From NCBI GenBank assembly GCA_963678585.2, contig CAXXGA010000002.1, forward strand, positions 868,001 to 932,000: a stretch of 64,000 nt of DNA, in the 5' to 3' direction. Shown one piece after another: positions 21,001-23,691 of this stretch. The notes under the pieces are model-generated. The model saw only the letters and a list, made by a program, of their open reading frames with translations. It was not told the origin of the DNA and ran no database searches. Source of the stretch: Breoghania sp963678585 (GTDB lineage Bacteria > Pseudomonadota > Alphaproteobacteria > Rhizobiales > Stappiaceae). How positions within the stretch are numbered: position 1 is the first letter of the stretch; each line of letters opens with the position of its first letter. Position numbers and translations under genes: made by a program.

Positions 21001-22617
21001 GACGTGGCTTCCACCGACGAGGACACCTCCGTGTCGGTCACGGCTGCGAATGGGCTTCTTTCCAACGATGTCGATCTCGACGGCGACGCGCTGTCGATCA
21101 CCGAGATCAACGGAAACGCCTTCACGCCGGGAAGTCAGGTCACGCTTGCTTCGGGTGCGTTGCTGACCGTCAACGCCGACGGCAGCTACGACTACGATCC
21201 GAATGGAGCGTTCGAGCATCTGAACGATGGCGAGCACGGGGCCGACAGCTTCACCTACAAGGTGTCCGACGGCCATGGCCGTGAGGCCAGCGCCAGTGTC
21301 GATGTGACGGTGGACGGTGTGACCGACAACGTCGCACCGGTTGCCGCGGCGGATACGCTGGTCTTCACGGAGCCTGACTCTGCACCTTCGGGCAGCGGCT
21401 GGCACGAATTCCAGGGGCATTACTACAAGGTCGGTACCGGCTATGTGCCCTGGACGGCAGCTAACAACATCGCGGCTGGGCAAGGCGGATACCTCGCCCA
21501 CATTACTTCGGGAGCCGAGAACAGCTTCGTCAGTTCACTTGCCGGCAGTCGAAACGTGTGGATCGGTGCTTCTGACGCCAATTCCGAAGGTTACTGGAAA
21601 TGGGTTGGTGGCTCCGAGAATGGCAGGCCGCTCATTTCCACTTATCAGAATTGGGCCGGTGGTGAGCCCAACGATGCCAATGGCAACGAAGATTATGCTG
21701 TCATGATGTCCAATGGTCAGTGGAACGATTTGTATCGTCTTTCGCCGAATAGTTGGGTGATCGAACATGATGGCGTGTCGGGAGCAGTCGTCGGTCTGTC
21801 GGAAGATGTTGTCACGACCATCGACACCAGCCTGCTGCTGGCAAATGACACGGATGCCGATGGCGATGCGCTCAGCGTCTCCGGTCTTGGCGGCAGCAAC
21901 CTGCTGACGGCGACGACCGACAAGGGCGCAACCGTGACGCTTGACGCGGGCACCGGCGAAATCAGCTACGACCCGACCGGGGCGTCTGATTTGCAGGCGC
22001 TCAACGACGGCGACAGCACGACCGACAGCTTCACCTACTGGGTGAGCGATGGAAACGGCGGCACGGCCAGCGCAACCGCGACGCTGACTGTCGATGGAGC
22101 TGATGACCTGGTGTCCATGTCGGCCTTCAGCGCCGCTGGCGGTCCGATGGTGGCCAGCACCTTCGCGGAGGCTCCGCAGCCGTTCCTCGAAGGCACCGAC
22201 GGCGACGACATTCTTGTCGGCAGCGACACTGACGACCTGATTGCCGGCGGCCTCGGCTCCGACATGCTGACCGGCGGGCAGGGCGAAGACACCTTCGTGC
22301 TCAACTCCCTGTCGGATGCCACCGACTTCATCACCGACTTCGAAGTCGCAAATGAAGACGGCACCGGCGGCGATGCGGTCGACCTGCACGGGCTTCTGGA
22401 CGGGGCCTTCGGGACCGAAGGCGCGGACATCAACGACTTTGTCCGCGTGACCGCCAACGACGACGGCAGCGCGCTTATGGAAGTGAATGCCGACGGCGTC
22501 GGCAGCGACTGGACGCCGATGGTCGATTTCGCCGACGTTTCGCTCGGCGACACCATCCGCGTGGTGGTCGATGACGACGGATCGCAGGCCCATGTCGTGG
22601 CGCACGCCGTGGCCTGA
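1..22617 (+). CDS. Giant type I-secreted RTX adhesin with beta-helix and C-type lectin domains (5' partial)
   Basis: Very large secreted surface protein, inferred to be an adhesin. The frame is open to base 1, so the N-terminus (retention module and any LapG cleavage site) is missing; 7,538 codons are visible with no frameshift. Order: about 19 Ig-like/VCBS (T1SS-143-like) modules with D-D-x-P boundaries (codons 1-3270); six right-handed beta-helix domains alternating with GGxGxD RTX nonapeptide blocks (about 3271-6990); a cadherin-like module; a C-type lectin domain (7131-7258); the rest of a second cadherin-like module; a short RTX motif and the acidic type I secretion target region (7397-7538). 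RTX repeats bind calcium and drive folding outside the cell. The convergent genes encode a matching exporter and a LapG-like protease, which supports a LapA-type role. The function as adhesin is inference; the domain order is read from the sequence. Confidence 0.93.
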   Translation, partial: GAPLDLTSDGIPLVYSIVTNGDGGQTLTATQGPGGDVVFTVELQTFATTNGQYIFTLSGNLDHVGAGEGDEIPVTFSFNAADANGDDVDSFFRVTVTDDAPEIGAPAASSVNEDDLPLGTDDTKEALTTGGDLDIAWGSDNGDNDALGGATGDRTLTFDAAQSGTSGLTSAGDAVVYVISADGTTLTGMVDPGGAGERTVFTVTLNDDGTGSYTFTLSDVLDHPAAGEDGVNLSFDFSAQDSDGDVASDSFTVTVVDDAPVGESYTEATQLDDEAQTEFTPINTGGTGDVAPDTNTVSGAAGTLFSMGADGFASITLTAPDFDVVFEDANGFAQVESVSWDAGTTDASGTTTWTATSANHAPAAVLVVNADGSYTFTMNAPLAHGTAASGVEENDNLDFSFVVTDGDGDTANASLQVAVNDDTPVAHVVTAAEATDDEGKGDFAAISNDGAAAPSGDVVDADGIVSGAAGVLFSAGADGVQSVDVDTFPTISAIYDNGSGVAQIEAVTWSAGVTGTGETVWTATGDASGQTVATLTIGNDGSYSFEQSAPLAHSANDPTENDDLDLTFDFTVTDGDDDTASGSLTVNVNDDTPVQSGQQASFTVDEDDINTALSVGTSPNDGDAVDGSTTGGNGAATVTGNLVGLVSFGADGTQGFRLQSNAVDTANAFGLTSNGDAVTFVVDPNTGVLSGIADDGSGPRTVIELTVEGDGDFTFELFDQLDHDAAQGEGESIALDLGSLIEAVDGDGDAVGLDGVATVSVTDDVPEVIGTEHGTAAENDLANFNPLYPAALDEWQGSVGTSPYDGNASDDSNTGLLGTVTVWGTLADNIVGGADERGEFALVSEDTAENLLATLGPNGYLTSNGDAVNDAHHVSIDGIGDMLGFFASDGRLVVGLYVSENGTYNFRLFDQLDHPLTDDPGTVEVETAYGDTLSLDLSHFVTFTDADDDTIDLGSDVFVIDVTDDVPVLSGSVTVTLDEDDVSNYNHPVNLLLVALGAPVQGSDGTDGDGDGLLDNVLGTTSAAGFLNEVVGTNVVNGGADEIGQFGLVSEADAETILATAGWSSNGSAITDARTVTIDGIGTVLGFFSADGRMVLSLSVGSGPLGAYDIRIWDQFDHPQGDDAATDAPEAVEDVISLNLGQFVTYSDADGDTIDLDGHVTLNVVDDVPVLSGATVTATVEEEDGGSASSLGQVLQGIINVSGDMDHGNEDTDDANGFDLDDADLGKTGNYTSGSLSSVIEAGADEVGSFSFDDAINGTAVMDSAGNAVTSKGQPVLYAVTSIGGVQMLIGYVNGSFDPISGDGYTPGFDQPVFAVVLSDIDPLNVASTDLLDTVANDKFVFIQFDQLDHHPVDSADNAEGVLTLDIGSAIRFTDADGDAVSLDGSFYVQSIDDVPVQVVGATVEGVVEEEHLSYGNEDFDDATGLDGDTPADPGVEVANPAHALWLAAEPQEPVEPVRGDYPSGFGGSLQYAAAHLTWEGLHATWENVSHPAWAALEPAATIIQGASPADLDVTNLTASGDLSGLVSVGADEGGSFSLNSDTSGLPADLTVDGVSVDYSVVGDTLVAHLAGDPGQWVFTLEVASDGTYTFTLFSQLDHQAVNGADNAEGVLNLDLSSAVNFSDFDGDTITLGDAAFQIKVIDDIPVANDVTAADSTDDEGKGDYAAISNEGAAAPSGDVVDADGIVSGAAGTLFTSGADGTQSVEIDTFPAISAIYDNGGVAGIETVTWSAGVTGAGETVWTATGDASGQTVATLTIGDDGSYSFEQSAPLAHSANDPTESDDLDLTFDFTVTDADADAASGSLTVSVNDDTPVGESYTEASQLDDEAQTEFTPINTGGTGDVAPDTNTVSGAAGTLFSMGADGFASITLTAPAFDVVFEDANGFAQVESVSWDAGTTDASGTTTWTATSANHAPAAVLVVNADGSYTFTMNAPLAHGTAASGVEENDNLDFSFVVTDGDGDTANASLQVAVNDDTPVAHVVTAAEATDDEGKGDYAADSNEGAAAPSGDVVDADGIVSGAAGVLFSAGADGVQSVDVDTFPTISAIYDNGSGVAQIEAVTWSAGVTGTGETVWTATGDASGQTVATLTIGNDGSYSFEQSAPLAHSADDLTESDDLALTFDFTVTDGDDDTASGSLTVSVNDDSPMVSNPGGSAPGVSNAIVDEDDIVAIAGVQPAGTDGTQAASASGTLLVDFGADGFGGTEFTGAFNVPNAGSGTLTAGEATGLDSGLTSDGAAVNFRLSADGQVIEGYSVDTGEVVLRATLDTTSADWTVDLLGNIDHQPGDTGRGAGQSINFTVAASDGDGDSIDVTLSTRILDDEPTASYSGTQDVQEAAIGGVFQASSVSGQLVFDGGADGATVTDFSLRTVLDQDAPGGFPALESDGVPVDVASSTAPDGVITLTGTAAGAPIFTMTVQPDGQYVFELQGPVDHPDINESMTADELRLVFDFTVTDGDGDSTSFNDGTLQIDIRDDAPTASYSGTQDVQEATIGGVFQVSSASGQLVFDGGGDGATVTDFSLRTVLDQDAPGGFPALESNGVPVDVASSTAANGVITLTGTAAGAPIFTMTVQPDGQYVFELQGPVDHPDVNESMTADELRLVFDFTVTDADGDSTAFNDGTLQIDIRDDAPTASYSGTQDVQEAAIGGVFQASSVNGQLVFDGGGDGATVTDFSLRTVLDQDASGSFPALESNGVPVDVSSSTAPNGVITLTGTAAGAPIFTMTVQPDGQYVFELQGPVDHPDINESMTADELRLVFDFTVTDADGDSTAFNEGTLQIDIRDDAPTASPSTTVWLDDDDLAGGNPGGVGDNNAPVNVTGMLNHSFGADADGASISWSGISVHHGAGLNFTHEVTDGGATLLIKQDGVTVLTGTLNQSTGAYEVTQQEPISHVSGGDENQVTFQFRYTVTDGDGDTASSYLWVNVDDDTPELNGATMSLTVDEDDIATAWSSGTSPDDGYGDGSSTGGTTSAVGAAMVEGDFSTLVSGGADQPLTFSFVDGTLAAAEGLHLSSGGTELTYTLDTSGDPQVLTGSANGHEVLTVTLDADGGFSVELSDQLDHDDGQGEGTDLVGTGTAIPLGDIVQATDSDGDAVALGSNVTLQITDDMPVISAVPTGSIDADVLTSAAPDNITGSLGIEFGADDANTDMGQPGDRAVTFTDTGDAAANVTVMSGGSAVTLTSGGEAVNFAFDGGTLVAFTGGDPSANQVFTVSLDDASGEYDFTLLSNLDYAGLADAANNVLDLSFDFTATDSDGDTADGTFSVSVDDTAPVRVYDDAGDLVGTYDTIQDGVDATMDGYSVVVLPGTYAENVTISTGIELISLGGRGSTIIEGVAGGPENGTITIVGGTDNVSIGTDGTDGFTIVGFDSGNPGIEQAAVYVTGGADPTESFHLIGNELQANGEAALLSDWNAPVVDAVIQGNIFSGQTFTGAEPATGNQFTVPNVARQLVAFGQGSNPATNLADNITFTDNQITGTAGGTSAGNNLVTIDAGNSTISNNTFTGYTNGGAVALRARGPNTDIENNTLDHTTGGNSAGMSVDNQGTPGDYSGNVLYGGTGDEYVVGMTPGNDLLEGSDGNDYLNGGGGNDILRGGGGNDTLLGGDGNDRIGGKSGDDTIIGGAGNDQIWGDAGDDTIIWSVGDGNDAISGGSHATLGDRLIVNATAPGQTITVTTPGNNGNGFTVAVGAELVQVDSVEELTVDFTAGSGTLVLVGDFAASGIAISTITVEGGDATDIIDGSGMVHSVPGSDVRIVAHGNDGDDTLIGGVGDDMLYGDGDNDTLSGGRGVNTLDGGAGTDTADYSDETSGAYIRLDAGWKTDLSNKALGWTALNAEIAAGTVDHDKLLDIENITGTAYNDLITGDYDNNVIDGGDGNDRIGGLGGDDTILGGQGNDTLFGDAGNDTLEGGEGNDTLTGGAGFNVLDGGDGIDTVDYSGESEGIYVRLDRGWGTDLSNKALGWTDLTDGIAANTIEHDDLISIENVEGTDFADNIVGDGGNNVIMGLGGADYLAGLGGNDTILGGDGGDLIDGGTGDDTIEGGAGNDRVDWSVGDGSDTIDGGADTDTLRLFSTAAGQTITLGATLGVPGFTVESGGETVTVSNVEEVTVDFTAGSGTLAMTGDFASSGINVSTIHVEGGAGNDTVDGAAMLHSSGSSDVRIVANGNDGNDTLRGGVGDDLLSGGNDNDMLSGNDGNDTLDGGAGSDRLSGGRGSDTMIGGEGDDSFFVNGGNDTVYGNGTDMSVADNVLAVSGESDTVVIYGDQDDHSITRNGDGSWTVENTNTGESDQLFGIEGIDFNGGGAEIDLTANVFVFDGSNNLIGTYATIQDGIDNADAGYTVEVHEGTYAENLSVSEGITLVGVGDVTVDGGTGGPALQLSGGGTGESFDASNIDFTGDSAYVVLVDPTASFDEVSLTDGEVSGGRYNGLWLNGATGLGGIVLDGMTFTGNATAESGGSGEGAINFYLYNGDITLTGVTVENPGSAAENGIQFRGIGAGEPFQPMGDVTLDGVTVTGDYSKVGVAIYNFADANGLDISGAGLTINVDAGWHGFNIDGIGGTLDLSGLPLIVTNANGSPFSDIAMQGLSGDEVFTSTDGSDVLIGRGGNDVLHGGDGDDYLIDGKGTVFDGGAGSDTADVSSVTGKISIDLAAGTGGYNLHGTTFTDIENLVLNAADTNPAGQTNNIRGSSADNRIEGSGSNDLISGFDGDDVLLGGGGNDTIDGGRGANVLDGGDGHDTLRLSEGADASVIHYVNLETDAVSGGSLDDDTIANFENVTAAHNSRADFTGDAGNNTLIGSNYDDVLRGEGGNDTLIGDNGYNGLTNADVLIGGTGDDTLKGGGGSDTLYGNDTDLSVAENVFAQAGENDVAVYDGAQADHLISRNVDGSYSVEDTTTGRIDTLYGIEGIDFGGGGVDVDLTANVFVFDGSNNLIGTYATIQAGIDAADAGYTVEVHEGTYAENLTVSEGISLVGVGDVTVDGGTGGPALNLTGGPSTVVPVPPAGGFEASNIDFTGDSAYVVLVDPTATFDEVSLTDGEVSGGRYNGLWLNGATGLGGIVLDGMTFTGNATAESGASGEGAINFYLYNGDITLTGVTVENPGSAAENGIQFRGIGAGEPFQPMGDVTLDGVTVTGDYSKVGVAIYNFADANGLDISGAGLTINVDAGWHGFNIDGIGGTLDLSGLPLSVVNANGNPFSDIAMQGLSGNEVFTSGGSSDKLVGNDGDDTLGGRGGSDEIHGGDGDDVISGNGGEDLLFGDADNDILNGNGNADELHGGSGSDTLDGGSGNDVLYGDEGADTLTGSFGDDALIGGAGADTALYNGELDASNFSLVTDADPGAAVEPGWQIDATGIGLGTDTLTGVEVVQAADPDGAGPATGRFLLVGNGGYATIQDALNDAAEGDTVMVAEGTYTENLTISTDNVTLMGVGDVVIEGTFKADNGIAGSVGDYLKAGNSYNNAAGQGLTVDADGVTVSGVEFTSFYTGVELADGVDGLTLNNVDIDGVINGIRKGTTADVTDLTINGGTISDGEIGIYFAKTTAVGAASDGLISDVEINGTTFEHLLEKGIYAEALSDALITGIAMNDVGEFGRAAVFGGTGANTSGFGNGIDINLKNGSYSGIVIENFTFTDVGTSDGDGTAHNFGAAISLKARDDGSTYGPAPADYSGDIIVRNGTIDGTSTGVRAGEPGKSIDGPSVVVENVEITDAIHSGAHGDIDNVTQSTMTVTGDAGNDVYVAGGNTTGDIDFAGFGGADSFTGGAGDDTFTGGADDDVLDGADGTDTAQFADSLTDADITANGSGGWTVTTATEGTDTLTNIEIVDGAEGGQFLLVGNGGYATIQEAINAASDGDTILIAPGTWSENLTVDKAVTLVGSGSGDDPSTATILNPGGTALTISGDINDGGSAGVTIKGINFDGNLAGVRVASGTVVDTIAVEDSAFNDNSGYGFRTNGNTPGVGEITVTNTTFADNGQGGANGSADLLLWNFFGDATIENVAFNSSSALADAASGKGDNALQITGFAPGIYDVDQPIGTITLINVSTSGSWHKPQIMVQGFNDLDGLTFTNVALSGSSNWGDLLYVDPIATSGDGTPGTAGQPGAYTGTGGTSTLDLSGVTINSDSTGVMGFDSRIRSTDADDHITGTDGNDLLNDFAEGGIDYGGDDQLYGGAGDDTLIGGIGEDYLQGNTGNDRLYGGADDDTLRGGQNDDYLEGGTGDDSVYGDLGDDTIVWNVGDGEDTIDGGTGDEVNGDTLRVVNGTGGAETIELAAPGDGGTGFTVTAGGETSQVDGIEDVEVVLSDAGDTVTLTGDFASSGIDPTTIHVTGGDGADTVNASAMLSSGIASEIAIEFDGGAGNDSFHSGVGNDTFDGGADLDTARYTDALAATEFALSGADSWTLTSTTEGTDTLTDVEVVDGSEAGRFLLVGNGGFATIQEAVDAAVAGDTVLIAEGTYTEQVTITTSDISLVGVGDVVIEAPSSGLVQTTEDPQNGKAIFSVVTVEDADDVDISSITIDGQWQAGQVTGGSDFTGIAYTNASGSIDQVEIMEIGDTPTNEATGQVSGNQRGNAILVSNTDGSAKAISITNSTFTEFQKTGVVARNAIVTAEGNTFTTVSQTGIAQNGMQLSQGSTGSILSNTFTGFGYTGGSWASTALLVYAASGLLVDGNAFAGTGDNDFAVYLIGAEDSTVTDNTFTGVKYGVVESGEIGVENTVVNTGLDANTYTGVTEVNHYISLSPDTQTTVLSPIGSEGTDAYYGGAGDDTLDGRGGDDYLLGRGGADTLLGGDGDDYIDGGAGDDIIDGGAGDDTIVWNVGGGHDIVDGGADTDTFIANGEAASAETFDIYSNAAAASSPLAYGGTAEIVIARNGVIIAELENIEEIVIDGQGAPGGTGDTFNVHGSFTGTSLAYSTIRLDGGVGDDTVDISGLNSAHRIVFTTNGGHDVIVGDMRAVDLINLAPGTTIDDYDLVDNGNGTLTLLSPDHSVTFSGGGEVPMFSDDNGEVGNLPPVATDDVASTDEDTSVSVTAANGLLSNDVDLDGDALSITEINGNAFTPGSQVTLASGALLTVNADGSYDYDPNGAFEHLNDGEHGADSFTYKVSDGHGREASASVDVTVDGVTDNVAPVAAADTLVFTEPDSAPSGSGWHEFQGHYYKVGTGYVPWTAANNIAAGQGGYLAHITSGAENSFVSSLAGSRNVWIGASDANSEGYWKWVGGSENGRPLISTYQNWAGGEPNDANGNEDYAVMMSNGQWNDLYRLSPNSWVIEHDGVSGAVVGLSEDVVTTIDTSLLLANDTDADGDALSVSGLGGSNLLTATTDKGATVTLDAGTGEISYDPTGASDLQALNDGDSTTDSFTYWVSDGNGGTASATATLTVDGADDLVSMSAFSAAGGPMVASTFAEAPQPFLEGTDGDDILVGSDTDDLIAGGLGSDMLTGGQGEDTFVLNSLSDATDFITDFEVANEDGTGGDAVDLHGLLDGAFGTEGADINDFVRVTANDDGSALMEVNADGVGSDWTPMVDFADVSLGDTIRVVVDDDGSQAHVVAHAVA
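781..1775 (+). repeat. Long intragenic duplication, copy A (two modules)
   Basis: This stretch matches 5443-6437 at a constant offset of 4,662 bases without indels. Large parts, for example around 990-1260, read the same base for base. It covers two Ig-like modules, the first beginning V-G-E-S-Y-T-E-A and the second holding the D-E-G-K-G-D motif. Confidence 0.85.
5443..6437 (+). repeat. Long intragenic duplication, copy B (two modules)
   Basis: Second copy of 781-1775. Scattered substitutions (for example D to A in the I-T-L-T-A-P-x-F motif) separate the copies. A related single module, less similar, occupies about 4942-5442 just before it, so the block has been copied more than once. Confidence 0.85.
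6967..8352 (+). repeat. Three exact-length 462-bp tandem repeats in the adhesin
   Basis: Three consecutive units start at 6967, 7429 and 7891, each exactly 462 bases (154 codons). Each unit begins P-T-A-S-Y-S-G-T-Q-D-V and ends with I-D-I-R-D-D-A. The next module, at 8353, starts with P-T-A but then diverges. The units differ only by scattered substitutions, which points to recent slippage or unequal crossover. Confidence 0.92.
12907..13766 (+). repeat. Duplicated beta-helix domain, copy A
   Basis: Matches 14737-15617. The offset is 1,830 bases at the left end and 1,851 at the right, explained by a 21-base (7-codon) length difference after the G-G-P-A-L motif. Long internal stretches are identical base for base. 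Confidence 0.9.
14737..15617 (+). repeat. Duplicated beta-helix domain, copy B (7 codons longer)
   Basis: Second copy of 12907-13766. The extra residues form a Pro/Val-rich stretch (P-S-T-V-V-P-V-P-P) absent from copy A. The RTX and linker segment before each copy (V-A-x-N-V at about 12719 and 14547) is also related but more diverged, so the duplicated unit was about 1.85 kb. Confidence 0.9.
21391..21774 (+). other. C-type lectin-like domain inserted in a cadherin-like module
   Basis: Codons 7131-7258 show the C-type lectin pattern: WIGASD, EGYWKWVGG, an EPN motif (21664-21672) and a WND motif (21721-21729). EPN with WND is the calcium-dependent sugar site linked in animal lectins to mannose-type ligands. 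No cysteines occur in the domain, so it lacks the classical disulfides, which suits export in the unfolded state. It splits a cadherin-like module whose halves are V-A-P-V-A-A-A-D-T (about 21328) and S-E-D-V-V-T-T-I-D (about 21799). Its base composition is poorer in GC than its surroundings. Confidence 0.85.
22189..22614 (+). other. C-terminal type I secretion target region of the adhesin
   Basis: A short pair of RTX motifs (GTDGDDILVG and GGLGSDMLTGG) is followed by D-T-F-V-L-N and an acidic, aliphatic tail with I-T-D-F, the usual C-terminal signal recognised by ABC exporters of RTX adhesins. Confidence 0.8.
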
Positions 22618-22662
22618 GCCTGAGACCGACGGTCGGTCAAGGATCATCGCGAAAGAACGAGA

Positions 22663-22690
22663 GGGCGGGCCCGACGGGCCCGCCCTTTTT
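22663..22690 (+). terminator. Rho-independent terminator of the adhesin gene
   Basis: A perfect 10-bp stem (22663-22672 with 22676-22685) closes a 3-base GAC loop and is followed directly by five T (22686-22690). A second small inverted repeat, GACCGAC/GTCGGTC, sits at 22624-22638 just after the stop codon. Confidence 0.92.
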
Positions 22691-22778
22691 CATGGGCGCA
22701 TGCGCGCGCTCACGGGCGAGCGGATTGCAGGCGAAGATGGAAGGCAGGGGAGGGAGGCTTTCGGGCGCGGGCGGCGCT

Positions 22779-23597
22779 TCACTCGGCGCGCTGGCCGGAT
22801 CGTCTCGCAGAAAGCCCGGCCAGTCCCGCAAGGAACACGCAGATACCGGCAAAAAGCCAGTAGGGCGCGGACGGGGCGGAGTGCGGCAGGGAAAGGGCAG
22901 ACGTCGGTGCGGCGCTCAGGACGAGCGGGCCGAGCCGGGAGCCGGCGATGCCCTCTGCGGGCGTCGCGCCTGCTTCCTGCCTCGCCAAAGAAACCGCGAC
23001 CTGTGCGGCCTTGAGGCTTTCGAGAATGTCATCTGGCAGTCTGGCGATGAGGAAGCCCGCCGGTCCCGCGCCGCCGTCGAGCGGCGGGATTTCGGCCTGA
23101 AGCCAGAGCGCGGCGGCTTCTCCCTCGGGGGTGGAGACGACGAGGATCGTCTTGCCCGGATCGGGCTTCGGCTGATCTCCGGCTGTCTCGCCGATGGTCA
23201 GAAGCGCCTCGCCGGATGCCGAAAGCGCGATGAGCGCGGCAATGTCCGGGCTTTGTGAGGCGGCCTGCAGGGCTTCATCGAGATAGGCCTTAAGCTCCGC
23301 CGCATCGCCGCCCTTCGGATCGGTAGCGGCAAGGTCGAGGAATTCGGCCAGAAGCGGCAGGTTCGCCAGTTCCTCAAGGCGCTGGGCCGAGGTCACGAGC
23401 GAATGCTTGAGAAGGGTGCGGGCGAGCGTCAGGCGGGTGTCGGCAGCGTCCGAGCGAGTCGTGTCCTGAGCCTCGATCCGGGCCGCCTCAGTCGATTTCT
23501 GGACGAGGTATCCCGTTGCCGCCACCAGAATGCCGAGCGCGGCGGCGGCGATCACCGCAATCGGGGATCTGAGGGAGAAAACGGAAGGTTGAATCAT
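22779..23597 (-). CDS. Hypothetical bitopic membrane protein with periplasmic sensor-like domain
   Basis: 272 residues. Hydrophobic segments at about 12-31 and 246-262 flank a domain of about 210 residues expected to lie in the periplasm. The cytoplasmic tails are about 10 residues each, so no HAMP, GGDEF, EAL, kinase or methyl-accepting output domain is present. The N-terminal half is a long helix with L-A-N-L-P-L-L, followed by an alpha/beta region, which reminds me of Cache-type sensor domains, but I do not recognise the family. It lies 94 bases downstream of the LapG-like protease gene on the same strand. LapD, the usual LapG partner, also places a periplasmic domain between two membrane helices, so a role in controlling the protease is possible but unproven. 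Confidence 0.75.
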   Translation of the reverse strand: MIQPSVFSLRSPIAVIAAAALGILVAATGYLVQKSTEAARIEAQDTTRSDAADTRLTLARTLLKHSLVTSAQRLEELANLPLLAEFLDLAATDPKGGDAAELKAYLDEALQAASQSPDIAALIALSASGEALLTIGETAGDQPKPDPGKTILVVSTPEGEAAALWLQAEIPPLDGGAGPAGFLIARLPDDILESLKAAQVAVSLARQEAGATPAEGIAGSRLGPLVLSAAPTSALSLPHSAPSAPYWLFAGICVFLAGLAGLSARRSGQRAE

Positions 23598-23614
23598 TCA
23601 GCCCGGGCCATCGT

Positions 23615-23633
23615 GTGTATTCAAGGCATACAC
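23615..23633. promoter_or_regulatory. Inverted repeat upstream of the orphan membrane protein gene
   Basis: GTGTAT, 7 bases, ATACAC lies in the 94-base gap between the protease gene and the 22779-23597 gene, about 20 bases ahead of the latter's start. It could be an operator or a small mRNA hairpin; no T tract follows on either strand. Confidence 0.3.
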
Positions 23634-23691
23634 CAGCCGGACCCTGCCTTCCAGCATGGTTTGCCCGAGGCAGGCCATTGAAATCCGCTGC

